Shown here piece after piece: positions 1 to 9,348 of a stretch of 64,000 nt of DNA. A model generated the notes under the pieces. The model made no database searches. It worked only from the letters and a program-made list of their open reading frames with translations, and was not told where the DNA came from. The DNA is taken from positions 1,801,001-1,865,000 of the forward strand of contig NZ_CP033069.1 of the NCBI RefSeq assembly GCF_003669015.1. Direction: 5' to 3'. The position numbers were made by a program, and so were the translations under genes. Within the stretch, counting starts at the first letter, position 1; each line of letters begins with the position of its first letter. Origin of the DNA: Acidovorax sp. 1608163 (GTDB taxonomy: Bacteria; Pseudomonadota; Gammaproteobacteria; Burkholderiales; Burkholderiaceae_C).

Positions 1-1333
1 CGAATTTGCCCACAAAGCCGGGCAGGGGCGGCAGGCCCGCGATGACGAGCGTGCAGGCGATGAACGCCAGCCCCAAGAATGCGGCCGCTGCCGGAATCAC
101 CTCGCCGATCAACGCTTCTTCCTTGTCGTCCAGGTTCAGCCCCTCACTGGGCACAAGGTCGGCCGAGAGGAAGGGGGCATCGTCCGTGCGCTCGTAGGGG
201 GCGAGGCTGTAGCCGTCGTTGCGCCAACGGTCGATCAGGTCGGTCAACAGGAACAGGGCACTCACGGCCAGGGTGGAGCTGAGCAGGTAGTACAACAAGC
301 CGCCGGTGAGCGGGCTTTGGCCCAGGCCCACCGCCGCCAGCAGCGTGCCCGATGACACGATGGCGCTGAAGCCCGCCAGGTGCCCCAGGCGCTGTGAGCC
401 CAGCATGCCGATGGCGCCAAACACCAGCGTGACCATGCCGCCGCCCACCAGCCAGGCGCTGCCAAACTGGGCCGAGGCCCCAGCGTCCGGGCTGAACAGC
501 AGGGTCCACAGCCGCAAGATCACGTACACCCCCACTTTGGTCATGAGCGCAAACAGAGCGCCCACCGGGGCCGTGGCGGCACTGTAGGCGGGTACCAGCC
601 AGAAGTTGAGCGGCCACACGGCGGCTTTGATGAGAAAGGCCACGCCCAGGATGGCGCAGGCCGCGTGCAGCAGACCGCGGTCGCTATCGGCCACACCGGC
701 CATGCTGCGCGCCAGGTCGGCCATGTTGAGCGTGCCGGTGATGCCGTAGAGCATGGACACGCCAATCAGGAACAGCGATGACGCGGCCAGGTTGATGGCG
801 ATGTAGTGCAGGCCGGAGGCCACGCGCGGGCGCCCCGAGCCATGCAGCAGAAGCCCGTAGGAGGCGGCCAGCATGATCTCGAAGAACACAAACAGGTTGA
901 ACAGATCGGCCGTGAGGAAGGCCCCGGCTAGCCCCATGAGCTGGAACTGAAACAGCGGGTGAAAGTGCACCCCGGCCCGGTGCCAGCGGGCACTGGCGTA
1001 CAGCGCCGCAGCCAGGCCCACGGTGCTGCACAGCACCAGCATCATGGCCGAGAGCCTGTCGAGCGCCAGCACGATGCCAAAGGGCGCGGGCCAGTTGCCG
1101 GGCAGGTAGATGCCCAGGGTGCCTGGCATGCCGGGCTGCTTGGCTTGTGACAGCAGCAAGATGGCAATCACCAGCCCCAGCAGGGTGGATCCCACGTTCA
1201 ACAGGATCTTGGTGCGCTGCTGCTCTTCGCGCAGCAGCAGCATGAGCCCGGCGGTGAGCAGGGGCAGCACGATGGGGGCGAGGATGAGGTGCGGCATCCA
1301 CTGCGCCGCCACCCAGGTGGTGATGGCGTTCAT
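1..1333 (-). CDS. mrpD: Mrp-type Na+/H+ antiporter subunit D (partial, runs off window)
   Basis: Membrane subunit of the multisubunit cation/proton antiporter, related to the NuoL/M/N proton-pumping subunits of complex I. Reading from an ATG at 1333 gives an uninterrupted hydrophobic protein of at least 444 residues. It includes the family-typical stretches LTADLFNLFVFFEIMLAASY and FLIKAAVWPLNFWLVPAY, the latter holding the conserved membrane lysine. The start overlaps the stop of mrpC by 4 bp, so translation is probably coupled. The C-terminus and the expected mrpE/F/G genes lie outside the window. Assignment as subunit D rather than A rests on gene order and the lack of the extra MrpA C-terminal region. 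Confidence 0.9.
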   Translation of the reverse strand, partial: MNAITTWVAAQWMPHLILAPIVLPLLTAGLMLLLREEQQRTKILLNVGSTLLGLVIAILLLSQAKQPGMPGTLGIYLPGNWPAPFGIVLALDRLSAMMLVLCSTVGLAAALYASARWHRAGVHFHPLFQFQLMGLAGAFLTADLFNLFVFFEIMLAASYGLLLHGSGRPRVASGLHYIAINLAASSLFLIGVSMLYGITGTLNMADLARSMAGVADSDRGLLHAACAILGVAFLIKAAVWPLNFWLVPAYSAATAPVGALFALMTKVGVYVILRLWTLLFSPDAGASAQFGSAWLVGGGMVTLVFGAIGMLGSQRLGHLAGFSAIVSSGTLLAAVGLGQSPLTGGLLYYLLSSTLAVSALFLLTDLIDRWRNDGYSLAPYERTDDAPFLSADLVPSEGLNLDDKEEALIGEVIPAAAAFLGLAFIACTLVIAGLPPLPGFVGKF

Positions 1334-1716
1334 GGCAGCTCCTGGTGCGAGTCTTGCCAGTCAGGCGCATCCTTGGCGTGGGCGCCGTCCACATGGTCGG
1401 TGCCTGCCATGCCGCGCGATGCCAGCAGCACCACCAGGAACAGCGCCGTCATGGCAAAGCCGATGACGATGGCGGTGAGGGTGAGCGCCTGGGGCATGGG
1501 GTCGGCATAGTGGGCCAGGTCTTGTGGCAGGCCGGGTTGCAGCACGGGTTCCTTGTCGATCGACAGGCCCAGGCGGCCCATGCTGAAGATGAACAGATTG
1601 ACGGCATACGACAGCAGCGACAGGCCCATGATGACCTGGAAGGTGCGCGGGCGCAGCAGCAGCCACACGCCTGAGCCGGTGAGCACGCCGATGGCCAAGG
1701 CCAGAACCATTTCCAT
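1330..1716 (-). CDS. mrpC: Mrp-type Na+/H+ antiporter subunit C (NuoK-like)
   Basis: Small membrane subunit of 128 residues, homologous to NuoK of complex I. The opening residues MEMVLALAIGVLTGSGVWLL and two further hydrophobic helices give the usual three-helix pattern. QALTLTAIVIGFAMTALFLV is the conserved NuoK/MnhC segment. It lies between mrpA and mrpD, and its ATG shares a base with the mrpA stop region. It acts in the same inner-membrane complex that exchanges external H+ for Na+ or K+ and supports pH and salt tolerance. Confidence 0.92.
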   Translation of the reverse strand: MEMVLALAIGVLTGSGVWLLLRPRTFQVIMGLSLLSYAVNLFIFSMGRLGLSIDKEPVLQPGLPQDLAHYADPMPQALTLTAIVIGFAMTALFLVVLLASRGMAGTDHVDGAHAKDAPDWQDSHQELP

Positions 1717-4670
1717 CAGCGGTCTCCTTGGTGGGTTGTGGGGGATGGGGTGGGGGGCTGCGCAGCATCGTCGTCGGCTGCGCGGGCATGAAAGCGGTGG
1801 CTGCGCACCGACTGGTGGGCAATGGCCGTGAGGATCAGCAAGGTGGAGCCAACGACCAGGGTGAACACGCCGATGTCGAAAAACAGGGCGCTGGCGATGT
1901 GCAGCTCACCCACCATCGGCAGGTGCAAATGCGCTGTGTGGCTGGTGAGGAAGGGGTAGCCAAACCACAGCGAACCCAGGCCGGTGGCCAGCGCGGCCAG
2001 CATGCCCAGGCCGATCCAGCGGCGCGGGTACAGGGGCAAGTGCGCCTCGACCCAGGTGGTGCCCGAGACGATGTATTGCAGCAGCAGTGCCACCGAGAAC
2101 ACCAGCCCCGCCACAAAGCCGCCGCCGGGCTCGTTGTGCCCGCGCATGAAGAGGTACACGGCCACCATGGTGGCAAATGGCAGCAGCAGCCGCACCAGCA
2201 CGGCGGGCACGGTGAGGTAGCCGATGGCGGTGTCCACCGTCTGGCGTGGGTTGGCCAGGTCGGTGGCCACGTCGGGTGGCAGCGCGCGTTGCTGCGGGGG
2301 CAGGTCCATCACCTCGCGCGCAGGGCGAAAGCGCCGCAGCAGCGCGTACACCGTGAGGGCCACGATGCCCAGCACCACAATTTCGCCAAAGGTGTCAAAG
2401 CCCCGGAAGTCCACCAGCATCACGTTGACCACGTTGGTGCCGCCGCCTTCGGTCAGCGCGCGTTCCAGGAAGAAGGTCGAGGTGCTTTCGGGGAAGGGGC
2501 GGCTCATCATGGCCAGCGACAGCACGGCCATGCCGCCCCCGGCGATCAGTGCCACGCTCAGGTCGCGCCAGCGGCGCAGCTGGGTGCGGCGCTCTTGCGC
2601 CAGGGTGGGCACGCGCAGGCTCTCGTCCCGCTTGGGCAGCCAGCGCAGGCCCAGCAGGATGAGGATGGTTGTCACCACCTCCACCACGATCTGGGTGAGG
2701 GCGAGGTCGGGCGCAGAGAACCACAGGAAGGTGATGCACACGCACAGCCCTGCAGCGCCCAGCAGCGTGAGTGCGGCCAGGCGGTGGTATTTGGCCTGCC
2801 AGGCGGCCGCCAGGGCGCACACCCCGCCTATGGCCCACAGCAGGGCAAAAATGGGCGACAGGGGCAGGCCCGCACGCTCGCCAATGTGCAAGCCGCGCAG
2901 CCACAGGGGCCAGGTGCTGGCCACCAGGGCGGCCAAAACCAGCCACAGCATTTGCCATTGCAGCCGGCGCGTGCCCAGCAGGCGCTTGCCTGCGCGGCCC
3001 GCCATGCTGGCGCGGGCCAGGGCGGCTTCAAACAGGCGTTGGCCGTTCAGGCGGTGCATCAGCGGTGGTGCGTCGATGGTGCCGCGCGTGCGCTGCTGGC
3101 GCAGCAGCAGGTACAGCGCGATGCCCCCGCCCAGGGCCACCAGGCTCATGATGAGCGGCATGTTGATCCCGTGCCAGATGGCCAGGCTGTACTCGGGCAG
3201 CTCACCGCCCACCACAGGCCGGGCAGCAGCGGCCAGATAGGCGCCCACCGACCATGCGGGCAGGGTGCCCACGACCACGCAGGCCAGCACCAGCAACTCC
3301 ACCGGCACGCGCATCCAGTGCGGGGGCTCGTGCGGGGCCAGGGGCAGGTCGGTGGCGCGAGGGCCCCAGAACACGTCCACCGTGAAGCGCAGGGAGTACG
3401 CCACGCTGAACATGCCCGCCACGGTGGCAGCGATGGGCAGCAGCCACTGCAGCCAGGGGGTGGCGTCGACCAGCACGGCTTCGGCAAAGAACATTTCCTT
3501 GGACAGGAAGCCATTGAGCAGCGGCACACCGGCCATGGCCGCACTGGCCACCATGGCCAGCGTGGCGGTGATGGGCATCATGCGCCGCAGGCCCCACAGG
3601 CGGCGGATGTCGCGCGTGCCGCTTTCATGGTCCACAATGCCGGCCGCCATGAAGAGCGATGCCTTGAAGGTGGCGTGGTTCATGATGTGGAACACGGCGG
3701 CCACGGCGGCCAGCGGGCTGTTGAGGCCCAGCAGCAGCGTAATGAGGCCCAGGTGCGAGATGGTCGAGTAGGCCAGCAGCCCCTTGAGATCGTGCTGGAA
3801 CATGGCGGCATAGCCCCCCACCAGCAGCGTGCACAGCCCGGCCCCGCCCACCAGCCAGAACCAGGGCTCGGTGCCGCTGAGCACGGGCCACAGCCGGGCC
3901 AGCAGAAACACCCCGGCCTTCACCATGGTGGCCGAGTGCAGGTAGGCCGACACCGGCGTGGGGGCCGCCATGGCGTGCGGCAGCCAGAAGTGAAAGGGAA
4001 ACTGCGCGCTCTTGGTGAGGGCGCCCAAGAGAATCAGCACCAGCGCCGTGAGGTACAGCGGGTGCGCCTGGACTTGGGCGGCCGAGGCCAGCACCTGGTC
4101 CAGCTCGTAGCTGCCGACGATGTGCCCCAGCACCAGCATGCCCGCCAGCATGCACAGCCCGCCGGTGCCCGTCACCGTGAGCGCCATGCGCGCTCCGCGC
4201 CGCGCATCTTTGCGGTGGTGCCAGTAGCCAATCAGCAAAAACGAGAACAGGCTCGTCAGCTCCCAGAACAGGGCGATCTGGACGAGGTTGCCCGACAGCA
4301 CCACGCCCACCATGGCCCCCATGAAGGCGAGAAAGAATGAGAAGAAGCGGGGTACCGGGTCGGCCGCTGACATGTAGTAGCGCGCATACAGCACCACCAG
4401 GCTGCCTACGCCCAACACCAGCATGCAGAACATCCACGCAAAGCCGTCCATGCGCAGCACCAGGTTCAGCCCCAGCTGCGGTATCCATTCGATGCTTTGG
4501 TGCAGCACGCCGCCATGGGCGATGTCTGGGAAATACAGTGCGGCCTGCACGGTGCAAAACACGGCGATCAGGCCTGCCAGGGTGGATTCGGTGTTGCGTG
4601 CGTTGGCGGGCAGCACTGCCGCCAGCAGGCTACCCAGAAAGGGAAGGAGTAAGAGTGTGATCAGGGGCAT
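1716..4670 (-). CDS. mrpA: Mrp-type Na+/H+ antiporter subunit A fused to subunit B
   Basis: Large membrane protein of 984 residues. The N-terminal two thirds is the MrpA/NuoL-like proton channel; the motifs LTKSAQFPFHFWLPHAM and HSATMVKAGVFLLARLWP carry the conserved lysines and histidine. A DUF4040/MnhB-type segment follows (ALTQIVVEVVTTILILLGLR). The last 180 residues look like the separate MrpB subunit of other bacteria (GYLTVPAVLVRLLLPFATMV, FMRGHNEPGGGFVAGL). The A+B fusion is known in the group-2 (PhaAB) systems of proteobacteria. First gene of the operon with mrpC and mrpD. The start MPLITLLLLPFLGSLLAAVL is a typical N-terminal helix. Confidence 0.93.
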   Translation of the reverse strand: MPLITLLLLPFLGSLLAAVLPANARNTESTLAGLIAVFCTVQAALYFPDIAHGGVLHQSIEWIPQLGLNLVLRMDGFAWMFCMLVLGVGSLVVLYARYYMSAADPVPRFFSFFLAFMGAMVGVVLSGNLVQIALFWELTSLFSFLLIGYWHHRKDARRGARMALTVTGTGGLCMLAGMLVLGHIVGSYELDQVLASAAQVQAHPLYLTALVLILLGALTKSAQFPFHFWLPHAMAAPTPVSAYLHSATMVKAGVFLLARLWPVLSGTEPWFWLVGGAGLCTLLVGGYAAMFQHDLKGLLAYSTISHLGLITLLLGLNSPLAAVAAVFHIMNHATFKASLFMAAGIVDHESGTRDIRRLWGLRRMMPITATLAMVASAAMAGVPLLNGFLSKEMFFAEAVLVDATPWLQWLLPIAATVAGMFSVAYSLRFTVDVFWGPRATDLPLAPHEPPHWMRVPVELLVLACVVVGTLPAWSVGAYLAAAARPVVGGELPEYSLAIWHGINMPLIMSLVALGGGIALYLLLRQQRTRGTIDAPPLMHRLNGQRLFEAALARASMAGRAGKRLLGTRRLQWQMLWLVLAALVASTWPLWLRGLHIGERAGLPLSPIFALLWAIGGVCALAAAWQAKYHRLAALTLLGAAGLCVCITFLWFSAPDLALTQIVVEVVTTILILLGLRWLPKRDESLRVPTLAQERRTQLRRWRDLSVALIAGGGMAVLSLAMMSRPFPESTSTFFLERALTEGGGTNVVNVMLVDFRGFDTFGEIVVLGIVALTVYALLRRFRPAREVMDLPPQQRALPPDVATDLANPRQTVDTAIGYLTVPAVLVRLLLPFATMVAVYLFMRGHNEPGGGFVAGLVFSVALLLQYIVSGTTWVEAHLPLYPRRWIGLGMLAALATGLGSLWFGYPFLTSHTAHLHLPMVGELHIASALFFDIGVFTLVVGSTLLILTAIAHQSVRSHRFHARAADDDAAQPPTPSPTTHQGDR

Positions 4671-4837
4671 GCCCGGCCCATTCTAGGAGGTGCATGGGCG
4701 CACCTGCGTAAAAGGGCGGTGTGGGCTTGGGCTTTTTGGGGAGGCGGAACAAAGCCTGGCACACCTGTCAGCGCCCATTCATGGGCGAATGTGGTGGATC
4801 CCACTCTGCCTTCTCGGCGTGCGGGCCGCCGCCTGGG

Positions 4838-5239
4838 TCAGGGCTTGGGCGGCGCGCTGGGGCTTGGTGGCTGGCTTGGAGGGGTGCCTCCTGCTTGTTT
4901 GGTGCGGGTTGCACCATGGCTGCTGCCGTCTGCTTTGGCTTTTGCCTTTTCCTGCGCTCTGGCCCAGGCTGTGGCATTGAATCGCTTGCCCTGCACCGTC
5001 ATACCGCCCGAGGAGAACTTGGTGGCGGTTTTCTCGCCAATGCCTTTGACACGCTCAATCAGGTCGGCCCAGTCTTTGAACTCGCCCTTGTCGCGCTCTG
5101 CCAGGATGCGCTCTGACAACCCGGGGCCAATGCCGTAGATGCCGTTGAGCTCGGCCTCGGAGGCCTGGTTCACATCGACCGCCGCAAACGCTGCCGATGC
5201 AAAAAGCAGGGCGATGGAGATCAGCAATTTCTTCAGCAT
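4838..5239 (-). CDS. ComEA-like helix-hairpin-helix exported protein
   Basis: Protein of 133 residues with a signal peptide (MLKKLLISIALLFASAAFAA). A ComEA-type helix-hairpin-helix DNA-binding domain follows (VNQASEAELNGIYGIGPGLS, then GIGEKTATKF). The tail is low in complexity and rich in Ala, Lys, Pro and Ser. An in-frame start exists further upstream, but 5239 places the signal peptide at the N-terminus and fits short periplasmic ComEA-like proteins. It may bind DNA during uptake, or simply be an exported HhH protein. It is a lone gene between mrpA and lapB, so context gives no pathway. Confidence 0.75.
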   Translation of the reverse strand: MLKKLLISIALLFASAAFAAVDVNQASEAELNGIYGIGPGLSERILAERDKGEFKDWADLIERVKGIGEKTATKFSSGGMTVQGKRFNATAWARAQEKAKAKADGSSHGATRTKQAGGTPPSQPPSPSAPPKP

Positions 5240-5288
5240 GGTGGCTCCTGGATGGCTTGGCTTAGCTTGAGGGCAGGTGGCTGGGCGC

Positions 5289-6446
5289 TCAGAGTTCTTC
5301 CACGCGCCGCGCTGGGTAACTGTCCCAGGTCTGGCAGCCGGGGCATTGCCAAAAATGCTGGCGCGCTTCAAAGCCACAGGCCGCGCAGCGGTAGCGCGTG
5401 AGGGGCTTCACCGCGTGGTCCAGCGCACGCTGGATCTGGGGGTGGAACTCGTCATGCTCCAGCTTTTCACCGGCCAGCCACTTGGCGGCAGCCACCAGCG
5501 ATCGCTCTTTGTCCAGGTGCTGCACGTAGCGTTGGCGTGCCGTGCTTTGGGTGGCATCGTCGGCCGTTTCCATGGCCACGATGCTTTCGAGCACGTCCAG
5601 GCTGGGGGCTTGCGCGTAGTGCGCCAGCAGGCGTTGGTGCACCTCGGCCTGGCGTGCGGTGGCGTTGCCTGCTTCCACCATCAGCGGGGCGGCCAGGGGC
5701 AGGGCGGCCGGTGTGCGCTCGCCCAGCGTTTGCAAGGTGTCGAGCACGGCATGGGGCTGGCCCATGAGCTGCAACAGGCGGGCCATTTCCACGCGGGGGC
5801 GGGCGGCATCGGGGGCGGCGGCAATGGCTTGCTCCAGCAGCGCCTGGGCGCCGGGGCGGTCACCTTGGGCGCTCAGGGCCAAGGCCTGCTCGCACAGGTA
5901 GTGGGCCTGGCGCGTGCTGAAGTCGCCCTGGTCGGCTTCGTGCATCTTGCGGGCAATGCTGGCGGCATGCGGCCAGTCGCGTGAGCGCTCGTAAATGGCC
6001 AGCAGCGCCAGACGGGCCTGTGCTTCAAACGGCGTGCCTTCCAGCCGGTTCAGTGCGTCTTCGGCGCGGTCCAGCAGCCCGGCTTTCAAAAAGTCGAGCG
6101 CCAGGGCGTGTTGGGCCCGTTCACGGTCGGCGGCAATCAAGTCGCCGCGCGAGAGCAGGTGCTCGTGCACGCGCACGGCGCGGTCGTACTCGCCCCGGCG
6201 GCGAAACAGGTTGCCCAGGGCAAAGTGCAGCTCCGAGGTGTCGGGGTCGTTCTGCACGGCCTCGATGAAGGCGTCGATGGCCTGGTCTTGCTGCTCGTTG
6301 AGCAGAAAGTTCAGGCCCTTGAAGTAGGCCTTGGGGGCGCGGCGGTTTTCGGCGCGCAGCTGGCGCAAGTCAAAGCGCGATGCCAGCCAGCCCAAGACAA
6401 AGGCCACTGGCAGGCCCAGCAGCATCCAGGTGACATCAAATTCCAT
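5289..6446 (-). CDS. lapB: Lipopolysaccharide assembly protein LapB (YciM), TPR protein
   Basis: Inner-membrane-anchored regulator of LPS synthesis, which in E. coli promotes LpxC turnover with FtsH. The 385-residue protein has an N-terminal membrane helix (MLLGLPVAFVLGWLASRF), a long array of TPR helices, and a C-terminal rubredoxin-like zinc ribbon with two CxxC pairs (YRCAACGF and WQCPGCQTWDSYPA). That architecture is diagnostic of LapB. It overlaps lapA by 11 bp, and the lapA-lapB pair is conserved widely. Confidence 0.93.
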   Translation of the reverse strand: MEFDVTWMLLGLPVAFVLGWLASRFDLRQLRAENRRAPKAYFKGLNFLLNEQQDQAIDAFIEAVQNDPDTSELHFALGNLFRRRGEYDRAVRVHEHLLSRGDLIAADRERAQHALALDFLKAGLLDRAEDALNRLEGTPFEAQARLALLAIYERSRDWPHAASIARKMHEADQGDFSTRQAHYLCEQALALSAQGDRPGAQALLEQAIAAAPDAARPRVEMARLLQLMGQPHAVLDTLQTLGERTPAALPLAAPLMVEAGNATARQAEVHQRLLAHYAQAPSLDVLESIVAMETADDATQSTARQRYVQHLDKERSLVAAAKWLAGEKLEHDEFHPQIQRALDHAVKPLTRYRCAACGFEARQHFWQCPGCQTWDSYPARRVEEL

Positions 6447-6765
6447 GGACAGGCGGGTAGTCGTTAGGGGTGGAGGCGGGTGCAGTGGCCGCAGGGGCCG
6501 TGGCTTGTGTGGGTGACGGGGTTGCCGCTGCCTGCTGGGCTTGGGCCTTCAAGGCGATGTTGCGGTGCCGCCACCAGCGCGGCACCATGCCCAGCACGCC
6601 GGTTGCCAAGCCTGCGGCAAAGGCCGTGAGCACCACCAGCACCAGTGGGGCACGCCACTGCGTGCCAAAAAAGAAATGGACCGTGGCGTCTTGCTGGTTG
6701 TTCAGCGCAAACGCAAACAGGGTAAAGAAAATGGCTGCCTTGAGCAGCCACAGGAGGTATTTCAT
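6436..6765 (-). CDS. lapA: LapA family membrane protein (DUF1049)
   Basis: Small inner-membrane protein of 109 residues with two hydrophobic helices: LLWLLKAAIFFTLFAFALNN and, after the DATVHFFFGTQWRAP loop, LVLVVLTAFAAGLATGVLG. A charged Ala/Pro-rich cytoplasmic tail follows. This is the DUF1049/LapA layout. It is coupled to lapB and lies downstream of ihfB. It is thought to work with LapB in LPS assembly, though its own role is less clear. Confidence 0.88.
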   Translation of the reverse strand: MKYLLWLLKAAIFFTLFAFALNNQQDATVHFFFGTQWRAPLVLVVLTAFAAGLATGVLGMVPRWWRHRNIALKAQAQQAAATPSPTQATAPAATAPASTPNDYPPVHGI

Positions 6766-6886
6766 GGTGTCCCCGGTGGTGGGGCGATTCTAAGAGCTTG
6801 CCCGAGGGGTTTTCGCCGGGTGCTCTGTGGTGTGTCTGTTTGGGCAACGGTGCGTAGTCGGGCACGTTGGGCGCTGAATATTCAGC

Positions 6887-6940
6887 AAAAATAGGCTCTA
6901 GCGCTTGATATATAAGCGTAAGAAGCTATCAATTTTGATG
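6887..6940. repeat. Dispersed palindromic repeat, copy 1
   Basis: AT-rich intergenic palindrome with the core ctctagcgcttgatatataa followed by gcg and agaagctatcaattttgat. It matches the family seen near 14518, 39287, 43551, 47369, 52428 and 60461. It lies between ihfB and lapA and may form a hairpin in the transcript. Confidence 0.75.
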
Positions 6941-6993
6941 TGCCTGAGGCTCTGTAGCCTGTGCCGGGTGTGGGCACGGTGTGCCGTTCGGGC

Positions 6994-7323
6994 TTAGCCC
7001 ACTCGGCGTACAGGTGCTTCGGGCAATGCTTCTGCGGCCTCTGTGCGTTGGTCTACCGCTTCTCTTAGTGCCTTGCCCGGCTTGAAATGGGGCACGCGCT
7101 TTTCAGGAATGTGAACGGCTTCGCCGCTGCGCGGGTTGCGACCCATGCGTGGGGGGCGGTGGTTGACCGAGAAACTGCCAAAACCCCGAATCTCAATGCG
7201 GTGTCCTTTGACCAAGGCATCGCCCACCGCGTCCAGAATGGTTTTGACGGCGTATTCGGCGTCCTTGTGGGTGAGCTGGCCAAAGCGGGCGGCCAGTTCT
7301 TCAACAAGGTCAGATCGGGTCAT
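6994..7323 (-). CDS. ihfB: Integration host factor beta subunit
   Basis: DNA-bending nucleoid protein that forms a heterodimer with IhfA. It opens [17 protein letters not shown] and contains the DNABII signature around [25 protein letters not shown] and the proline-bearing beta-arm follow, then [15 protein letters not shown]. The ATG at 7323 gives the family-standard start; another in-frame ATG at 7338 would add MPQDS, and neither has a clear ribosome-binding site. The C-terminus is extended by about 15 residues after the usual end. It lies directly downstream of rpsA, the common proteobacterial order. Confidence 0.95.
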   Translation of the reverse strand: MTRSDLVEELAARFGQLTHKDAEYAVKTILDAVGDALVKGHRIEIRGFGSFSVNHRPPRMGRNPRSGEAVHIPEKRVPHFKPGKALREAVDQRTEAAEALPEAPVRRVG

Positions 7324-7488
7324 GGAGTCTTGTGGCATGTGCGTAGTGCAAGTGCGTGTGAAACATGTGCTGGTGGAATAAGAACGGGCGCATAAGTGAC
7401 CCGCTGCACAGAGACATTCAACAATCTCCTGTGCAACGGGCGCTCATGCGCCCGGTGCCATCCGACCGGTTACCCGGTCAGCGCAGTT

Positions 7489-9174
7489 TTACTTTTCCGA
7501 GTTGTCCAGCTTGGCGCGCAGCAGGGCGCCCAGGCTGGTCGTGCCGGCGCTTTCGCGGGCCGATTGCTGCGACAGGCTTTGCATGGCTTCTTGTTGGTCA
7601 ACCATGTCCTTTTGCTTGATCGACAGCTGGATGTTGCGGGTCTTGCGATCCACATTGACCACCACAGCAGTGACTTCGTCGCCTTCCTTGAGCACGTTGC
7701 GGGCATCTTCCACGCGGTCGCGGGAGATTTCCGAAGCACGCAGGTAGCCCACGATGTCTTCGCCGAGGTCGATTTCAGCGCCACGGGCGTCCACGGTCTT
7801 GACCTTGCCGGTCACGGTCTGGCCCTTGTCGTTCACGGTCACGAAGGTCGTGAATGGGTCGCCGTCGAGCTGCTTGATGCCCAGGGAGATGCGTTCGCGG
7901 TCCACGTCCACAGCCAACACGATGGCTTCGACTTCTTGGCCCTTCTTGTAGTTGCGAACAGCGGCTTCGCCGGTTTCGTTCCACGACAGGTCGGACAGGT
8001 GCACCAGGCCGTCGATGCCGGCAGCCAGGCCCACGAACACGCCGAAGTCGGTGATCGACTTGATAGGACCCTTGACGCGGTCGCCGCGCTTGGTGTCCTG
8101 GGCGAATTCTTGCCATGGGTTGGCCTTGCATTGCTTCATGCCCAGGCTGATACGGCGCTTGTCTTCGTCGATTTCCAGAACCATGACTTCGACTTCGTCG
8201 CCCAGCGAAACCAGCTTGGCGGGAGCGATGTTCTTGTTGGTCCAGTCCATTTCAGACACGTGCACCAGGCCTTCGATGCCGGGTTCGAGTTCGACGAACG
8301 CGCCGTAGTCGGCAATGTTCGTGATCTTGCCGAACAGGCGGGTCGATTGTGGGTAGCGGCGGTTCACGCCCATCCATGGGTCGTCGCCCATTTGCTTCAG
8401 ACCCAGCGAGACACGGTTCTTTTCGGTGTCGAACTTCAGGATCTTGGCGGTGATTTCTTGGCCAGCGGTCACCACTTCGGAAGGGTGACGCACACGGCGC
8501 CATGCCATGTCGGTGATGTGCAGCAGGCCGTCGATACCGCCCAGGTCCACGAACGCACCGTATTCGGTGATGTTCTTGACCACGCCTTGAACGATGGAGC
8601 CTTCCTTCAGGGTTTCCATCAGCTTGGCGCGCTCTTCGCCCATGGAGGCTTCCACCACAGCGCGGCGGCTCAGCACCACGTTGTTGCGCTTGCGGTCCAG
8701 CTTGATGACCTTGAATTCCATGGTCTTGTTTTCGTACGGCGTCAGATCCTTGATCGGACGTGTATCGATCAGCGAACCGGGCAGGAATGCGCGGATGCCG
8801 TTGACCAGGACAGTCAGGCCGCCCTTGACCTTGCCGCTGGTCGTGCCAGTGACGAATTCGCCGGATTCCAGGGCCTTTTCCAGGCTCATCCAGGAAGCCA
8901 GACGCTTGGCGGTGTCACGCGACAGGATGGTGTCGCCGTAACCGTTTTCGATGGAGCCGATGGCCACCGAAACGAAGTCACCGACTTGGACTTCAACTTC
9001 GCCCTTGTCGTTCTTGAACTCTTCCAGCGGCACGTAGGCTTCGGACTTGAGGCCAGCGTTCACGACCACAAAGTTGTGCTCAACGCGCACGACTTCAGCG
9101 GTGATGACTTCGCCTGGGCGCATTTCCGTACGCTGCAAGGATTCTTCAAAAAGGGCGGCAAAAGATTCGGACAT
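7489..9174 (-). CDS. rpsA: 30S ribosomal protein S1
   Basis: mRNA-binding ribosomal protein of 561 residues with six S1/OB-fold domains, recognisable by repeated [20 protein letters not shown] and [14 protein letters not shown] segments. The start [13 protein letters not shown] was chosen because AAGGAA lies just upstream and because an upstream in-frame extension has no homology-like features. The length is normal for the family. It is followed by ihfB on the same strand and preceded by the aroA-cmk gene, which fits the conserved cmk-rpsA-ihfB order. Confidence 0.97.
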   Translation of the reverse strand: MSESFAALFEESLQRTEMRPGEVITAEVVRVEHNFVVVNAGLKSEAYVPLEEFKNDKGEVEVQVGDFVSVAIGSIENGYGDTILSRDTAKRLASWMSLEKALESGEFVTGTTSGKVKGGLTVLVNGIRAFLPGSLIDTRPIKDLTPYENKTMEFKVIKLDRKRNNVVLSRRAVVEASMGEERAKLMETLKEGSIVQGVVKNITEYGAFVDLGGIDGLLHITDMAWRRVRHPSEVVTAGQEITAKILKFDTEKNRVSLGLKQMGDDPWMGVNRRYPQSTRLFGKITNIADYGAFVELEPGIEGLVHVSEMDWTNKNIAPAKLVSLGDEVEVMVLEIDEDKRRISLGMKQCKANPWQEFAQDTKRGDRVKGPIKSITDFGVFVGLAAGIDGLVHLSDLSWNETGEAAVRNYKKGQEVEAIVLAVDVDRERISLGIKQLDGDPFTTFVTVNDKGQTVTGKVKTVDARGAEIDLGEDIVGYLRASEISRDRVEDARNVLKEGDEVTAVVVNVDRKTRNIQLSIKQKDMVDQQEAMQSLSQQSARESAGTTSLGALLRAKLDNSEK

Positions 9175-9348
9175 GTGTTTCCTTGCCACAAACAGGATTC
9201 CAGTAGCACTATTGCTACTGTTTTTATAGCTGCTTGCGGTGGTTTTTTGCGGTGTGACCGCGGTTAGGTTAAAGATCCAGGCCACCGGTGCGCTGGCGCG
9301 CGAGAGGGGCGGCATGGGCCTGTGGCAACGCCTTGCGGCTTTGCCGAA

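Noticed and set aside
1728..4340. 870-codon open frame on the plus strand
   Set aside because: It is antisense to mrpA, His/Gln/Gly-rich, and has no domain-like features; such long shadow frames are usual in high-GC genes.
9205..9240. Half copy of the palindromic repeat before rpsA
   Set aside because: Only ctgtttttatagctgcttgcg fits; the second arm is missing.
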